Source of the DNA: Actinocrinis sp035650855
Lineage (GTDB): Bacteria > Actinomycetota > Actinomycetes > Streptomycetales > Catenulisporaceae
DNA length: 27,113 nt
Direction of reading: 5' to 3'
Assembly: GCF_035650855.1 (NCBI RefSeq)
Contig: NZ_DASRGV010000371.1
Span: forward strand, 1 to 27,113
Below are positions 8,076 through 16,300 of the stretch, in pieces (positions within the stretch are counted from its first letter, which is position 1; each line of letters starts with the position of its first letter). Position numbers and translations under genes: made by a program. The notes under the pieces were generated by a model that did no database searches, had not been told where the DNA came from, and saw only the letters and a list, made by a program, of their open reading frames with translations.

Positions 8076-8096
8076 CGCCGGCTGGACCGACCGGCG
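8076..8096. terminator. Possible short bidirectional terminator between convergent genes
   Basis: CGCCGG (8076-8081) and CCGGCG (8091-8096) form a 6-bp stem with a 9-base loop directly after the LCP stop codon. It lies in the 43-base gap before the stop of the convergent GDT1-family gene. The stem is short and such pairings are frequent at this GC content. Confidence 0.3.
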
Positions 8097-8118
8097 ACCG
8101 GCGGTGGCCCTGCCGTCC

Positions 8119-8721
8119 TCAGCCGCGGATGGCCGAGACCAGCGAGATCACCGCGAGCACCGCCATGATCACGGCCGCGACCCGGGTGATCCAGGTCAGC
8201 GAGATGAACCGCAGCAGCGCCTGGCCGCCCAGGATCGCCAGCGCGGCGACTGCCCACAGCGCCACCAGGGCGCCGATGCCGACCGGCAGCCAGTCGTACT
8301 TGGCGGCGAGGTTCGCGGTGACGATCTGGGTCAGGTCGCCGAACTCCGCGATCGTGATGACGGTGAAGCTGGTCAGCATCGCGCGCCAGGTGCCGTTGCC
8401 CGGCTTCGCGTCGCGCGCCGCCTCCTCGGCCTCGCTCTCGGCCTGCGCCTCGTCCTCGCGCCCGTGCCGGAAAATCAGGAACGCGCCGAGCAGGAACAGC
8501 GCGGCGACGATCGCCTCAAGGGTGCGATGCGGCAGCAGGGAGAGCAGCTCCCCGGCGGCCAGCGCGATGGCGACTTGCACCGCGAACCCGCCCGCCGCGC
8601 CGACGAACACGTCCAGGGCGCGGTACTTGGTCGCCAGCACGAGGCTGGCCAAAGCGGTCTTGTCGGGCAGTTCGGCGAGGAAGACGATGCCGAAGGTGGT
8701 GGCTATGACGGCGGCGTTCAC
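8119..8721 (-). CDS. GDT1/TMEM165 (UPF0016) family cation transporter
   Basis: This is a six-helix membrane protein of 200 residues, related to yeast Gdt1 and bacterial manganese exporters. The family signature E-x-G-D-(K/R)-(T/S) appears twice: ELPDKT (residues 17-22, with Pro replacing Gly) and EFGDLT in the second half, as expected for the internal two-fold repeat of three helices each. A charged loop rich in Glu, Asp and Ala (HGREDEAQAESEAEE) separates the halves. The start is a GTG at 8721 with a weak ribosome-binding site. It follows the small membrane-protein gene on the same strand and may be co-transcribed. Transport of Mn2+ or Ca2+ is inferred from the family. Confidence 0.88.
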   Translation of the reverse strand: MNAAVIATTFGIVFLAELPDKTALASLVLATKYRALDVFVGAAGGFAVQVAIALAAGELLSLLPHRTLEAIVAALFLLGAFLIFRHGREDEAQAESEAEEAARDAKPGNGTWRAMLTSFTVITIAEFGDLTQIVTANLAAKYDWLPVGIGALVALWAVAALAILGGQALLRFISLTWITRVAAVIMAVLAVISLVSAIRG

Positions 8722-8803
8722 TGGGCGCTGTTCATCGCTCGATGTTCACTGATCGGTCCACGGGCCTCGACGCTGTCCTCCGGTCGGCGTTGCGGCGACC
8801 AGT

Positions 8804-9013
8804 CTAATCGCCGTAGAAGGCCTTCTTGAGCGCGATCATGCCGATGACGACGCCGGTCACCACGAAGCCGACGATGACGCCCACCGGGAACGGCGCGTGC
8901 TCCTGGTCGGCGAGGAACGCGGTGATCAGCCCGATCCCGAAGGCGGGCAGCACGGTGGAGCGGGTCAGGAGGCGCGGACGCTTGGGGTCTTCCGCGGCGG
9001 ACTTGGTCGCCAT
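8804..9013 (-). CDS. Small two-helix membrane protein of unknown function
   Basis: The protein has 69 residues from the ATG at 9013 (MATKSAAEDPKRPRLL); upstream in-frame codons would add a low-quality Arg/Pro/Ala stretch. Two predicted transmembrane helices follow a basic N-terminus: about residues 20-37 (LPAFGIGLITAFLA) and 43-63 (PVGVIVGFVVTGVVIGMIAL). The end is KKAFYGD. I do not recognise a family. It lies 82 bases upstream of the GDT1-type gene on the same strand, so an operon with that transporter is plausible. Confidence 0.7.
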   Translation of the reverse strand: MATKSAAEDPKRPRLLTRSTVLPAFGIGLITAFLADQEHAPFPVGVIVGFVVTGVVIGMIALKKAFYGD

Positions 9014-9094
9014 GGGCTGAGCGTAGGGCAGCGCGGGCCGGGCGGGGAAGAGAGCGGAGGCAGGCGGGGCGAAGCGCGCCGTCCCCGGAAAAGC

Positions 9095-9128
9095 ACATCG
9101 CCGCATCGGTGCGGCGATGCGGCGATGT
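9095..9128. repeat. Overlapping alternative hairpins
   Basis: CATCGCCGCA (9096-9105) can pair perfectly with TGCGGCGATG at 9110-9119, leaving a 4-base loop TCGG. Extended by one base to ACATCGCCGCA, it can instead pair over 11 bp with the copy at 9118-9128. The two right arms overlap by two bases, so the two structures exclude one another. It may be a terminator or an attenuation-like element; the direction is unclear. Confidence 0.6.
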
Positions 9129-9342
9129 TTATTCAATTCAGCGCTCCGGACCGGCCCGGCTCAGGGGCCGAGCGGTTCGGGGCCTGGGCTCCTGGGCGCG
9201 CCGTGCGCGGCCCCCGGAGTCCACCCTCGATTACGAGAGTGGCCGAGATCACTAGATTTGTCAACTCGCGCAACAAAACTCGCCGGAGTGTGTCAGATCA
9301 CCCTGCTCAGCCCCCCGCTGAGCGGACTCTCAGCTTTGTAAG

Positions 9343-9371
9343 CTACGTTGGCGTAACTTACGCGAACGTAG
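9343..9371. promoter_or_regulatory. 29-bp operator-like palindrome upstream of the desaturase
   Basis: CTACGTTGGCGTAA (9343-9356) and TTACGCGAACGTAG (9358-9371) form 14-base arms around a single C, matching at 13 of 14 positions. A plausible promoter overlaps it (TTGGCG at 9348 and TAGGTT at 9369, spacing 15). A protein bound here would block transcription of the desaturase 55 bases downstream. Size and symmetry fit a TetR-family fatty-acid regulator, which is an inference; no such regulator gene is in the window. Confidence 0.7.
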
Positions 9372-9425
9372 GTTTCGCGCGCAGTTCCGACCACACGTCC
9401 GTCCCCGGCCTCCCAGGAGCCAGCC

Positions 9426-10394
9426 GTGCCCCTTTCGACCGACTCCCGCCCCGCCACCGACCCGGCGGACCAGTCCGCCCTGCTGTTCGAGCTCGAACCC
9501 GTCGTCGAGGCGAACCTCAACCGCCACCTCTCGGTGGCCAAGGAGTGGTTCCCGCACGCCTACGTCCCGTGGAGCGAGGGCCGGGACTTCGACGGGCCGC
9601 TCGGCGGCACGCCGTGGGAGCCGGGCCAGTCGAAGCTCGACGAGACCGCGCGCACCTCGCTGATCCTCAACCTGCTGACCGAGGACAACCTGCCGAGCTA
9701 CCACCACGAGATCGCGCAGCTGTTCGGCCGGGACGGCGCCTGGGGCTCGTGGGTGCACCGCTGGACCGCCGAGGAGGGCAGGCACGGCACGGCGATCCGC
9801 GACTACCTGCTGACCACCCGCGCGGTCGACCCGATCGCCCTGGAGCGGGCCCGCATGACGCACATGTCGACCGGCTACGACTCCCCGTACTCGCAGCAGC
9901 TCGTCAACTCGGTCGCGTACGTGTCGTTCCAGGAGCTGGCGACCCGCATCTCGCACCGCAACACCGGCGGCTACAGCGGCGAACCGCTGTGCGAGCAACT
10001 GCTCACCCGGATCGCCGCGGACGAGAACCTGCACATGATCTTCTACCGCAACCTGCTGGCCGCGGCCTTCGACGTGGCCCCGGACCTGACCATGGAGGCG
10101 GTGCTCGACGTGGTCAAGCGGTTCCAGATGCCCGGCGCGACCGTGGAGAACTACACCCGCAAGTCGGTCGAGATCGCGCTGGCCGGGATCTACAACCTGC
10201 GTATCCACCGCGACGAGGTGCTGATCCCGGTGCTGCGGAACGTGAAGGCGTTGGAGCGCACCGACCTTGGCCCGGAGGGCGAGCGCGCCCGCGAGGAACT
10301 GGCCGGGATCCTCGACGCGCTCGACGTCGCCGCCCGCCGCTTCGAGGAGAAGCGGGACGCTCGCCTGGCCCGCCGGGCCGAGCGGGGCGCGTGA
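9426..10394 (+). CDS. Acyl-[acyl-carrier-protein] desaturase (soluble diiron)
   Basis: This soluble diiron enzyme introduces a cis double bond into acyl-ACP, producing unsaturated fatty acids for membrane lipids. It has 322 residues. All six metal ligands of the plant stearoyl-ACP desaturase pattern are present: E86, E117 and H120 in EEGRH, E170 in SFQELATRI, and E200 with H203 in DENLH. The distance from E117 to E170 (53) equals that between E143 and E196 in the castor enzyme. The GTG start at 9426 follows AGGAG by 6 bases. The gene stands alone between the operator-like palindrome and a hairpin terminator, so its regulation is probably independent. It is related to mycobacterial DesA proteins; chain-length and position specificity are unknown. 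Confidence 0.93.
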   Translation: MPLSTDSRPATDPADQSALLFELEPVVEANLNRHLSVAKEWFPHAYVPWSEGRDFDGPLGGTPWEPGQSKLDETARTSLILNLLTEDNLPSYHHEIAQLFGRDGAWGSWVHRWTAEEGRHGTAIRDYLLTTRAVDPIALERARMTHMSTGYDSPYSQQLVNSVAYVSFQELATRISHRNTGGYSGEPLCEQLLTRIAADENLHMIFYRNLLAAAFDVAPDLTMEAVLDVVKRFQMPGATVENYTRKSVEIALAGIYNLRIHRDEVLIPVLRNVKALERTDLGPEGERAREELAGILDALDVAARRFEEKRDARLARRAERGA

Positions 10395-10408
10395 TCCGCT
10401 GAGTCCGT

Positions 10409-10440
10409 GCGGCGTCGTCGTCATTGTGCGATGACGCCGC
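10409..10440 (+). terminator. Hairpin terminator after the desaturase
   Basis: GCGGCGTCGTC (10409-10419) pairs with GATGACGCCGC (10430-10440) over 11 positions, with one G-T wobble and a 10-base loop, 15 bases after the desaturase stop. There is no T run. Confidence 0.6.
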
Positions 10441-10569
10441 CATTACACGTGATGAGCTGCGAACTAAATACTCGTATCAGTATTCACTCGTGAAGCCGTA
10501 GCGAGCGTGACCTCCACTCTTCTGGGCCGTTTCGCGGAGCAGGCGGCACCTTTTCCTTCGCCGCTTTCT

Positions 10570-10589
10570 CCTCTACTGATCAGAAGAGG
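10570..10589 (+). promoter_or_regulatory. Palindrome covering the ribosome-binding site of the chaplin gene
   Basis: CCTCTACTGA (10570-10579) and TCAGAAGAGG (10580-10589) form a 20-bp near-perfect palindrome with one A-A mismatch. The right arm contains AGAGG, the ribosome-binding site six bases before the ATG at 10596. In RNA the left arm could mask this site. It could instead be a DNA operator. Confidence 0.45.
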
Positions 10590-10595
10590 TCCTCC

Positions 10596-12275
10596 ATGTA
10601 CGACATGGCCAAGCGCAGCCTGGCCTTCACGGTCGCGACGGGCGGGCTGCTGCTGACCGGGACGGGCTACGCCCCGGCCGAGGCGGCCGTCGGCTTCGGC
10701 GCCCTGCCCGGTCCGGCTCAGGCCCAGGGGGCCGCGGCCAACCAGGCGTCCCCGTCCAGTGTCAGCACTCCCATCAGCGTCCGTGGACCCGAGGCCGCAC
10801 AGCCGAAGGCTCCGCAGGATGTCCACGTCCTGAAGCCGGCGGCGCCGCAGTTGCCGTCGAGTTCGGGCTCCGGCGCGGGCGCCTCGGCGACCAGCACGGT
10901 GCGGGACTCCAAGGGCATCCTGTCCGGCAACACGGTACAGATTCCGATCGACCTCGGTCTGAATCTGTGCACCAACCAGGTCGCCGCGGTCGCGGCCGGC
11001 AACCACGTGGCGCCCAGCGCCTGTGGCGGCTCGAACGCGGCCGGCGGGTCGAAGAGCGGTTCGTCGGCGACGGCGAGCACCAGCCACTCCGGCGGCATCC
11101 TGTCCGGCAACACCATCCAGGCGCCGATCAACGCGCCGCTGGAGGTCTGCGGGAACCAGGCGGTCGCCATCGGCCTGAAGAACACCGTGCACGGCACCAC
11201 CTGCCCGGCTCCGGGCTCCGGTGAGGGCGCGGGCAGCACCGGCGGCGGCGCCAAGGCGACGGCGGTGACCGACCACTCGGGCGGCATCCTGTCCGGCAAC
11301 ATCATCCAGGCGCCGGTCAACGTGCCGATCAACGCGTGTGGCAACCAGGCCAACGTGATCGCGGCCAAGGACAAGGTCACCGGGAGCGACTGCTCCACGA
11401 ACCCGTCCGGTTCCGACACCTACGGCGGTTCGAGCGCGACCGCGGTCGTGACGCATTCTGGTGGCCTCGGCTCGGGCAACGTGGTGCAGACCCCGATCAA
11501 CGTGCCGATCAACGCCTGTGGCAACCAGGCGAACGTGATCGGGCTGGCCAACAAGGACGCCGGCTCGACCTGCGTCAACGAGGCCGGCACCTCGACCGCT
11601 ACCAGCTTCATCGCGAACTCGGGCGGCATCGCCTCCGGCAACTCGGCGCAGGTGCCGATCAACGTGCCGATCAACGCGTGTGGCAACCAGGTCAACGTGA
11701 TCGGCGCCGAGAACAAGCTCCACGGCTCCGAGTGCTTCATCCCGGGCCCGCCGAGCGCGACCAGCACCAGCATCATCACGCACTCGGGCGGCGCCCTGTC
11801 GGGCAATGGTGTCAATGTGCCGATCAACGTGCCGCTGAACGTGTGTGGCAACCAGGTGGACGTCATCGGCCTTGAGAACAAGACCGGTGAGACGGTCTGC
11901 AACCAGGGCCACCCGCACCCGACGCCGTCTCCGAGCGGTACCCCGTCGAGCTCGCCGAGCTCGTCGCCGTCGGGCACCCCGTCCGGCACGCCCAGCGGCA
12001 CCCCTAGCGGCACGCCGTCGAACTCGCCGTCGACTTCGGCCTCGTCCTCGCCGAGCAACTCGCCGTCGACTTCGGCCTCCTCCTCGCCGAGCAACTCGCC
12101 GACGTCGACCACGCCGGGCACGCCGAGCACCCCGTCGAAGCCGTCGCACCCGCACGGTGGTTCGCTGGCCGGGACGGGCACCGAGGAAGGCGCCGTGGTC
12201 GCCCTGGCCGGTGCCGCGCTGCTCGCCGGCGTCGGCCTGCGCGCCGCCTCCAAGCGCGGCCGCCGGTCGCACTGA
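10596..12275 (+). CDS. Multi-domain long chaplin with six chaplin domains and an LAGTG sortase signal
   Basis: This secreted, surface-anchored protein of 559 residues follows the long-chaplin plan, but with six chaplin domains instead of the usual two. The signal peptide is about residues 1-30. The chaplin domains are residues 105-143, 165-203, 228-266, 288-326, 342-380 and 397-435. Each is exactly 39 residues with Cys at positions 21 and 39, around a core like SGGILSGN...PINVPINACGNQ. Domain 1 is the most diverged (CTN instead of CGN, and no VPVN-like core). Linkers of 15-24 Ser/Thr/Gly-rich residues separate the domains. A long Ser/Pro/Thr wall-spanning region (about 440-515) precedes LAGTG (524-528), a hydrophobic helix and a basic tail (SKRGRRSH). 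Chaplins are amphipathic, amyloid-forming coat proteins of aerial hyphae; LAxTG is the class E sortase signal, and such a sortase gene follows. The ATG at 10596 fits the ribosome-binding site AGAGG. Confidence 0.93.
   Translation: MYDMAKRSLAFTVATGGLLLTGTGYAPAEAAVGFGALPGPAQAQGAAANQASPSSVSTPISVRGPEAAQPKAPQDVHVLKPAAPQLPSSSGSGAGASATSTVRDSKGILSGNTVQIPIDLGLNLCTNQVAAVAAGNHVAPSACGGSNAAGGSKSGSSATASTSHSGGILSGNTIQAPINAPLEVCGNQAVAIGLKNTVHGTTCPAPGSGEGAGSTGGGAKATAVTDHSGGILSGNIIQAPVNVPINACGNQANVIAAKDKVTGSDCSTNPSGSDTYGGSSATAVVTHSGGLGSGNVVQTPINVPINACGNQANVIGLANKDAGSTCVNEAGTSTATSFIANSGGIASGNSAQVPINVPINACGNQVNVIGAENKLHGSECFIPGPPSATSTSIITHSGGALSGNGVNVPINVPLNVCGNQVDVIGLENKTGETVCNQGHPHPTPSPSGTPSSSPSSSPSGTPSGTPSGTPSGTPSNSPSTSASSSPSNSPSTSASSSPSNSPTSTTPGTPSTPSKPSHPHGGSLAGTGTEEGAVVALAGAALLAGVGLRAASKRGRRSH
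10908..11900 (+). repeat. Six chaplin-domain coding repeats of 117 bases
   Basis: Six diverged in-frame units of 117 bases begin at 10908, 11088, 11277, 11457, 11619 and 11784. Variable linkers separate them. Units 3 to 5 are the most alike and share the motif VPINACGNQ or its close variants, suggesting later duplication within the middle of the array. Confidence 0.88.
12021..12092 (+). repeat. 36-bp direct repeat in the wall-spanning linker
   Basis: Two adjacent 36-base copies (12021-12056 and 12057-12092) differ at one position and each encode NSPSTSASSSPS. They lie in the Ser/Pro-rich linker before the LAGTG signal and probably represent a recent slippage duplication that lengthens the linker. 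Confidence 0.85.
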
Positions 12276-12322
12276 ACCCGGCGCCGCGGCGTACGGTCAT
12301 GAGATGACCGAATAACTGAATA

Positions 12323-12364
12323 AGAGGGCAGATCCCAACTCTTCGGGATCTGCCCTCTGTTTTC
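12323..12364 (+). terminator. Intrinsic terminator between the chaplin and sortase genes
   Basis: AGAGGGCAGATCCC (12323-12336) and GGGATCTGCCCTCT (12345-12358) form a perfect 14-bp stem with an 8-base loop, followed by GTTTT. This is the clearest rho-independent terminator in the window. It implies that the sortase gene is expressed mainly from its own promoter, possibly with TAGGAT at 12377-12382 as the -10. Confidence 0.85.
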
Positions 12365-12411
12365 CCGGCAAACCGGTAGGATCAGTCGATCCGAGACGGA
12401 AGGAGCGGGCG

Positions 12412-13173
12412 GTGTCCGAGGGGTTCGACGTCTACGACCCGGGCAGTGGATACGAGCTCTACGACGCCTCGTCGGCGGCGGGCGCCCCGCGGTCCTGGAC
12501 CCGGTTCCTCGGCGGGCTCGGCGAAGCGCTGATCACGCTCGGGCTGGTGATCGCCCTGTACGCCGTATACGAGCTCTGGTGGAGCAACATCACCGCGGGC
12601 GAGCAGACCCGCCGCAATTCCGCCGCCCTGCTGCGCACCTGGGCCGCCCCCGCGCCTGCCGCAGCCGAGCCCAGCGACGCGATCGCGATCGGGCAGAGCT
12701 TCGGCTTCCTGTACATCCCGGCCTTTGGCGCCGACTGGCGCGCGCTGATCATGCAGTCGGTGGACCGGACCAGGGTGCTGAACACCGGGGCGGTCGGACA
12801 CTACACGCAGCCGCCCTCGGCGCTTCCCTGGGACGCCTCGGGCAATTTCGCGATCGCCGGGCACCGGGACGGCCACGGCATGGTCTTCCGCGATCTGGAC
12901 CAGCTCGCCGCGGGGGACCGGGTGTACGTGCAGACCGCTTACGGCTGGTTCGTCTACCAGTTGGACCGCGAGGCTTCTTCCGTGCCGATCAACGACGTCG
13001 GCGCGGTGGAGCCGATCCCGGTCGGCTCCGGATTCACCAAGCCCGGCCGGTACATCACGCTCACCACGTGCACGCCGATCTACATCGACTCGAACCGCAT
13101 GGTGTGGTGGGGCCATCTGGTCGAGCAGACGCCGAAGGGCCGGGTTCCGGCCGGGGTGACTCCGATCTCGTAG
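12412..13173 (+). CDS. Class E sortase
   Basis: This membrane-anchored cysteine transpeptidase of 253 residues is predicted to cleave LAxTG signals and attach proteins to peptidoglycan. The N-terminus is cytoplasmic with one transmembrane helix (about residues 37-57, EALITLGLVIALYAVYELWW). The catalytic domain has His151 in AGHRDGHG, Cys220 in LTTCTP, and Arg229 in SNRMVWWGH, completing the sortase triad. The GTG start follows GGAAGGAG by 6 bases. It lies directly downstream of the LAGTG-bearing chaplin gene, a likely substrate, although a terminator separates the two. In Streptomyces, class E sortases anchor long chaplins and are needed for aerial growth; the same role is inferred here. Confidence 0.94.
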   Translation: MSEGFDVYDPGSGYELYDASSAAGAPRSWTRFLGGLGEALITLGLVIALYAVYELWWSNITAGEQTRRNSAALLRTWAAPAPAAAEPSDAIAIGQSFGFLYIPAFGADWRALIMQSVDRTRVLNTGAVGHYTQPPSALPWDASGNFAIAGHRDGHGMVFRDLDQLAAGDRVYVQTAYGWFVYQLDREASSVPINDVGAVEPIPVGSGFTKPGRYITLTTCTPIYIDSNRMVWWGHLVEQTPKGRVPAGVTPIS

Positions 13174-13207
13174 GTGCGATAAGTACGGGCGATGACATAA
13201 CGCGCAA

Positions 13208-13221
13208 ATCGCCGCGGCGAT
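13208..13221. repeat. 14-bp perfect palindrome upstream of the PQQ/ASH gene
   Basis: ATCGCCGCGGCGAT is a perfect palindrome in the 176-base gap between the sortase and the large secreted-protein gene. The gap also holds a short CG alternating tract (about 13260-13271). It could be an operator or a weak terminator. Confidence 0.35.
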
Positions 13222-13349
13222 GGTTCGGATTTCGTCACGGTTAGAGCGCGGGCCGGATATCGCGCGCGCGCAGGCCGTAACCTCTCCTCGCAGTTGTGCT
13301 CGTGCTGCCCGGCACCGGCACAGCGCAGCCTTTCAGAGGGGGGAACCGG

Positions 13350-16300
13350 GTGAACCTCGTCCGTGGATATCCGCGTGCCGCTTTCATAGGCCTGATCGCG
13401 GCCGGGCTCATATCCGGCGCCGCGTATGTCGCCTTCCCGGCGCACGGCGAGGAGGTGACCGTCTCGCAGGACACGCTGCGCACCGGCTGGGACCAGAGCG
13501 AGACGACACTGGACCCGGCCTCGGTCCACTCCGCCGACTTCGGCCAGCAGTTCGCCACGACGCTGGACGGCCAGGTCTACGCCCAGCCCCTGATTGTCGG
13601 CAACACCCTGATAGCGGTGACTGAGAACGACAAGGTCTACGCGCTGGACAAGGCGACCGGCGCGATTCTGTGGACCGACGACTTCGGCCCGGCCTGGCCC
13701 GCCTCCACCATCGGCTGCTCGGACCTGACGCCGAACCTCGGCATCACCTCGACTCCGGTCTACGACCCGTCCACCCAGTACGTCTATCTGGTCGCCAAGT
13801 CCTACAACACCGCTGACCCGATGCACCCGAGCTATCACATGCACGCGGTGAGTCTGGCCGCCGGCGCGGAGAAGCCGGGCTTCCCGGTGGCCATCGGCGG
13901 CCACCCCTCCAATGACGCGGCAGCGACCTTCGATCCCGCCTACCAAGGCCAGCGTCCGGGCCTGCTGCTCCTCAACGGAGTCGTCTACGTGGGCTTCGGC
14001 TCGCACTGCGACTTCGGCCCCGACTATCGCGGATACATCGCGGGCGTCTCCACCGCCGGCAAGCAGACCGCGCTGTGGTCCGATGAGACCGGCACCGGCA
14101 ACACGGGCGGCGGCATCTGGGGCGCCGGCGGCGGACTGGTCTCGGACGGCGACGGGCAGATCATCTTCGCCACCGGCAACGGAGTCTCGCCGGCCCCCGG
14201 CCCCGGAAACGCGCCCCCCGGCAACCTCGCCGAGTCGGTGGTCCGGCTGCACGTGAACGCGGACGGCTCGCTCTCGCCGGCCGATTTCTTCAGTCCCTGG
14301 GACGCGACGAAGATGGACGCCACAGACGCCGACTTCGGCTCGGGCGGCCCGATGGCGCTGCCCGACGGATACGGCACCGCGGCGCACCCGCACCTGCTCG
14401 TGCAGATGGGCAAGGACGGCAGGCTGTTCCTGCTCGACCGGGACAACCTCGGCGGCCACCAGACGACTCAGGGTGCTGACGCGGCGCTCGGCATTGTCGG
14501 CCCTTTCCAGGGGCAGTGGGATCATCCTGCGTTCTACGGCGGCGACGGCGGATACGTGTATCTGGTCGGCAACGGCGGTCCGCTGCGCGCGTTCAAAGTC
14601 GGGGTCAGCGGTACCGGCGTCCCGGCGTTGACCGCGGTGGGCGCCAGTGCGGGCACCTTCAACTACACCTCCGGCTCGCCGGTGGTGACCTCGAACGGCA
14701 TGACCGCGGGCACCGGCGTCGTCTGGGTCGTCTGGTCCTCCGGCCCGACCGGAGCCAACGCCGAGCTGCGGGCCTACAGCGCCGAGCCGGACGGCAACGG
14801 CGTGCTGACCCAGCTGTGGTCCGCGCCGATCGGCACCGCGGTCAAGTTCACCACCCCGGCCACCAGCGACGGCCGCGTCTACATCGGCACCCGCGACGGC
14901 AAGATCCTCGCCTTCGGCCGGCCGGCCAAGTCCGTGCTCACCGGCTCGCCGGTCTCCTTCGGCAACGTCCCGGTCGGAACCACCGGCACCGCGACGCTGA
15001 CCGTGACGGCCGCGACGGCGCTGAACGTCACCGGGGTCTCGGCCACCTCGCCGTTCTCGGCGACCGCCCCGGCCCTGCCGCACGCGATGAACCCCGGGGA
15101 CACCCTCTCGATTCCGATGACCTTCGCCCCCGGCGGCACCGGGACGATCAGCGGAACGGTCACCTTGAGCACCGACTCCGGACCGGTCTCGTTCACCGCC
15201 GACGGCTACGGAACGAAACCCGGTCTCGGCGCCAATCCGCCCAACGCGGTCTTCTTGGATCAGCCGGTCGGCCTGAGCGCGACGAAGAACGTTCAGGTGA
15301 CCAACACGGGTACGAGCACTGAGACGATCAGCGCGGCGACCTCGCCGAACGCGCCGTTCACCGTCGCCGGGCTGCCCGCCGCCGGCGCCACCGTCGCGCC
15401 GGGCGGTTCGTTCGTCGCCTCGGTGACCTACTCGCCGACCGCGTCGACGGGCACCGGAGCGAATACGGACTCGTTCACCGTGACCTCCACCTCGGCCGAC
15501 GATCCCAGCACCACGCACTCGCTGACGATCTCGCTGAGCGGCAGCGCGGTGGACGCGGTCAAGAACCTCAACATCACGCCCTGGCCGCTGGACTTCGGCG
15601 CGGTCCCGATCGGCGGCACCGCGACCAAGAGCTTCAGCATCACCAACACCGGGAACGTGCCGGTGACGATCACCAAGGCCAAGGCGCCGGACTCGGACTT
15701 CAGCTCCGCCTCGCCGCTGCCTGAAGGCCAGGTGATCGGCCCGGGCGAGACCTACGTCCAGCAGGTCACCTTCACCCCGACCTCGGTCGGGGCCGAGACC
15801 GCGCAGTACGAGATGACCAGCGACGACGGTCAAGGCGCCCGCTACCTGCCGATCACCGGCACGGCGACCGGCACCCTGCCGCCGGTTCCGACGGGCTGGC
15901 AGCTGAACGGTACGGCCACGACGACCGCAGCCGCCGGCACGATCCAGCTGACCCCGGCCACGACGCCCGAGGTCGCCGGCTCCGCCTTCGGCACCGCGGC
16001 GGTGCCCACGAACAACCTCGCGGCCTCCTTCACCGCGCAGCTGAGCGGCGGGTCCGGCGCCGACGGGCTGACCTTCTCGCTGATCGACGCGACCAAGAAC
16101 CAGCCGACCGCGCTGGGCAGCCCGGGCGGCGGCCTCGGCCTCGATGGGCTGAGCGGCATCGGCGTGGCCTTCGACACGTTCTGGAACGCGCAGGCCAACT
16201 CGGGCAACTATGTCGCGATCGCGACCGGCGTGGACGACGGCACGGGCGCGACCACCTACCTCGCGACCGCTCCGATTCCGGCGTCCTTGCGCACCGGGAC

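Larger units (their letters stand above)
9014..9425. other. Divergent intergenic region with hairpins and operator
   Basis: This 412-base gap separates the minus-strand small membrane protein from the plus-strand desaturase. It holds the overlapping hairpins at 9095-9128, a 7-bp hairpin GCTCAGC/GCTGAGC (9305-9323) and the long palindrome at 9343-9371. A ribosome-binding site AGGAG lies just before the desaturase GTG. The middle part (about 9130-9300) is relatively AT-rich for this genome, shows no convincing gene, and is probably promoter DNA. Confidence 0.6.

Noticed and set aside
11930..12130. Repetitive Ser/Pro/Thr-coding DNA as a CRISPR-like or regulatory array
   Set aside because: The repeats are in frame, encode a wall-spanning linker and have no spacers.
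13260..13271. Alternating CG tract as a Z-DNA or regulatory element
   Set aside because: It is very short, and such tracts are expected often at this GC content.
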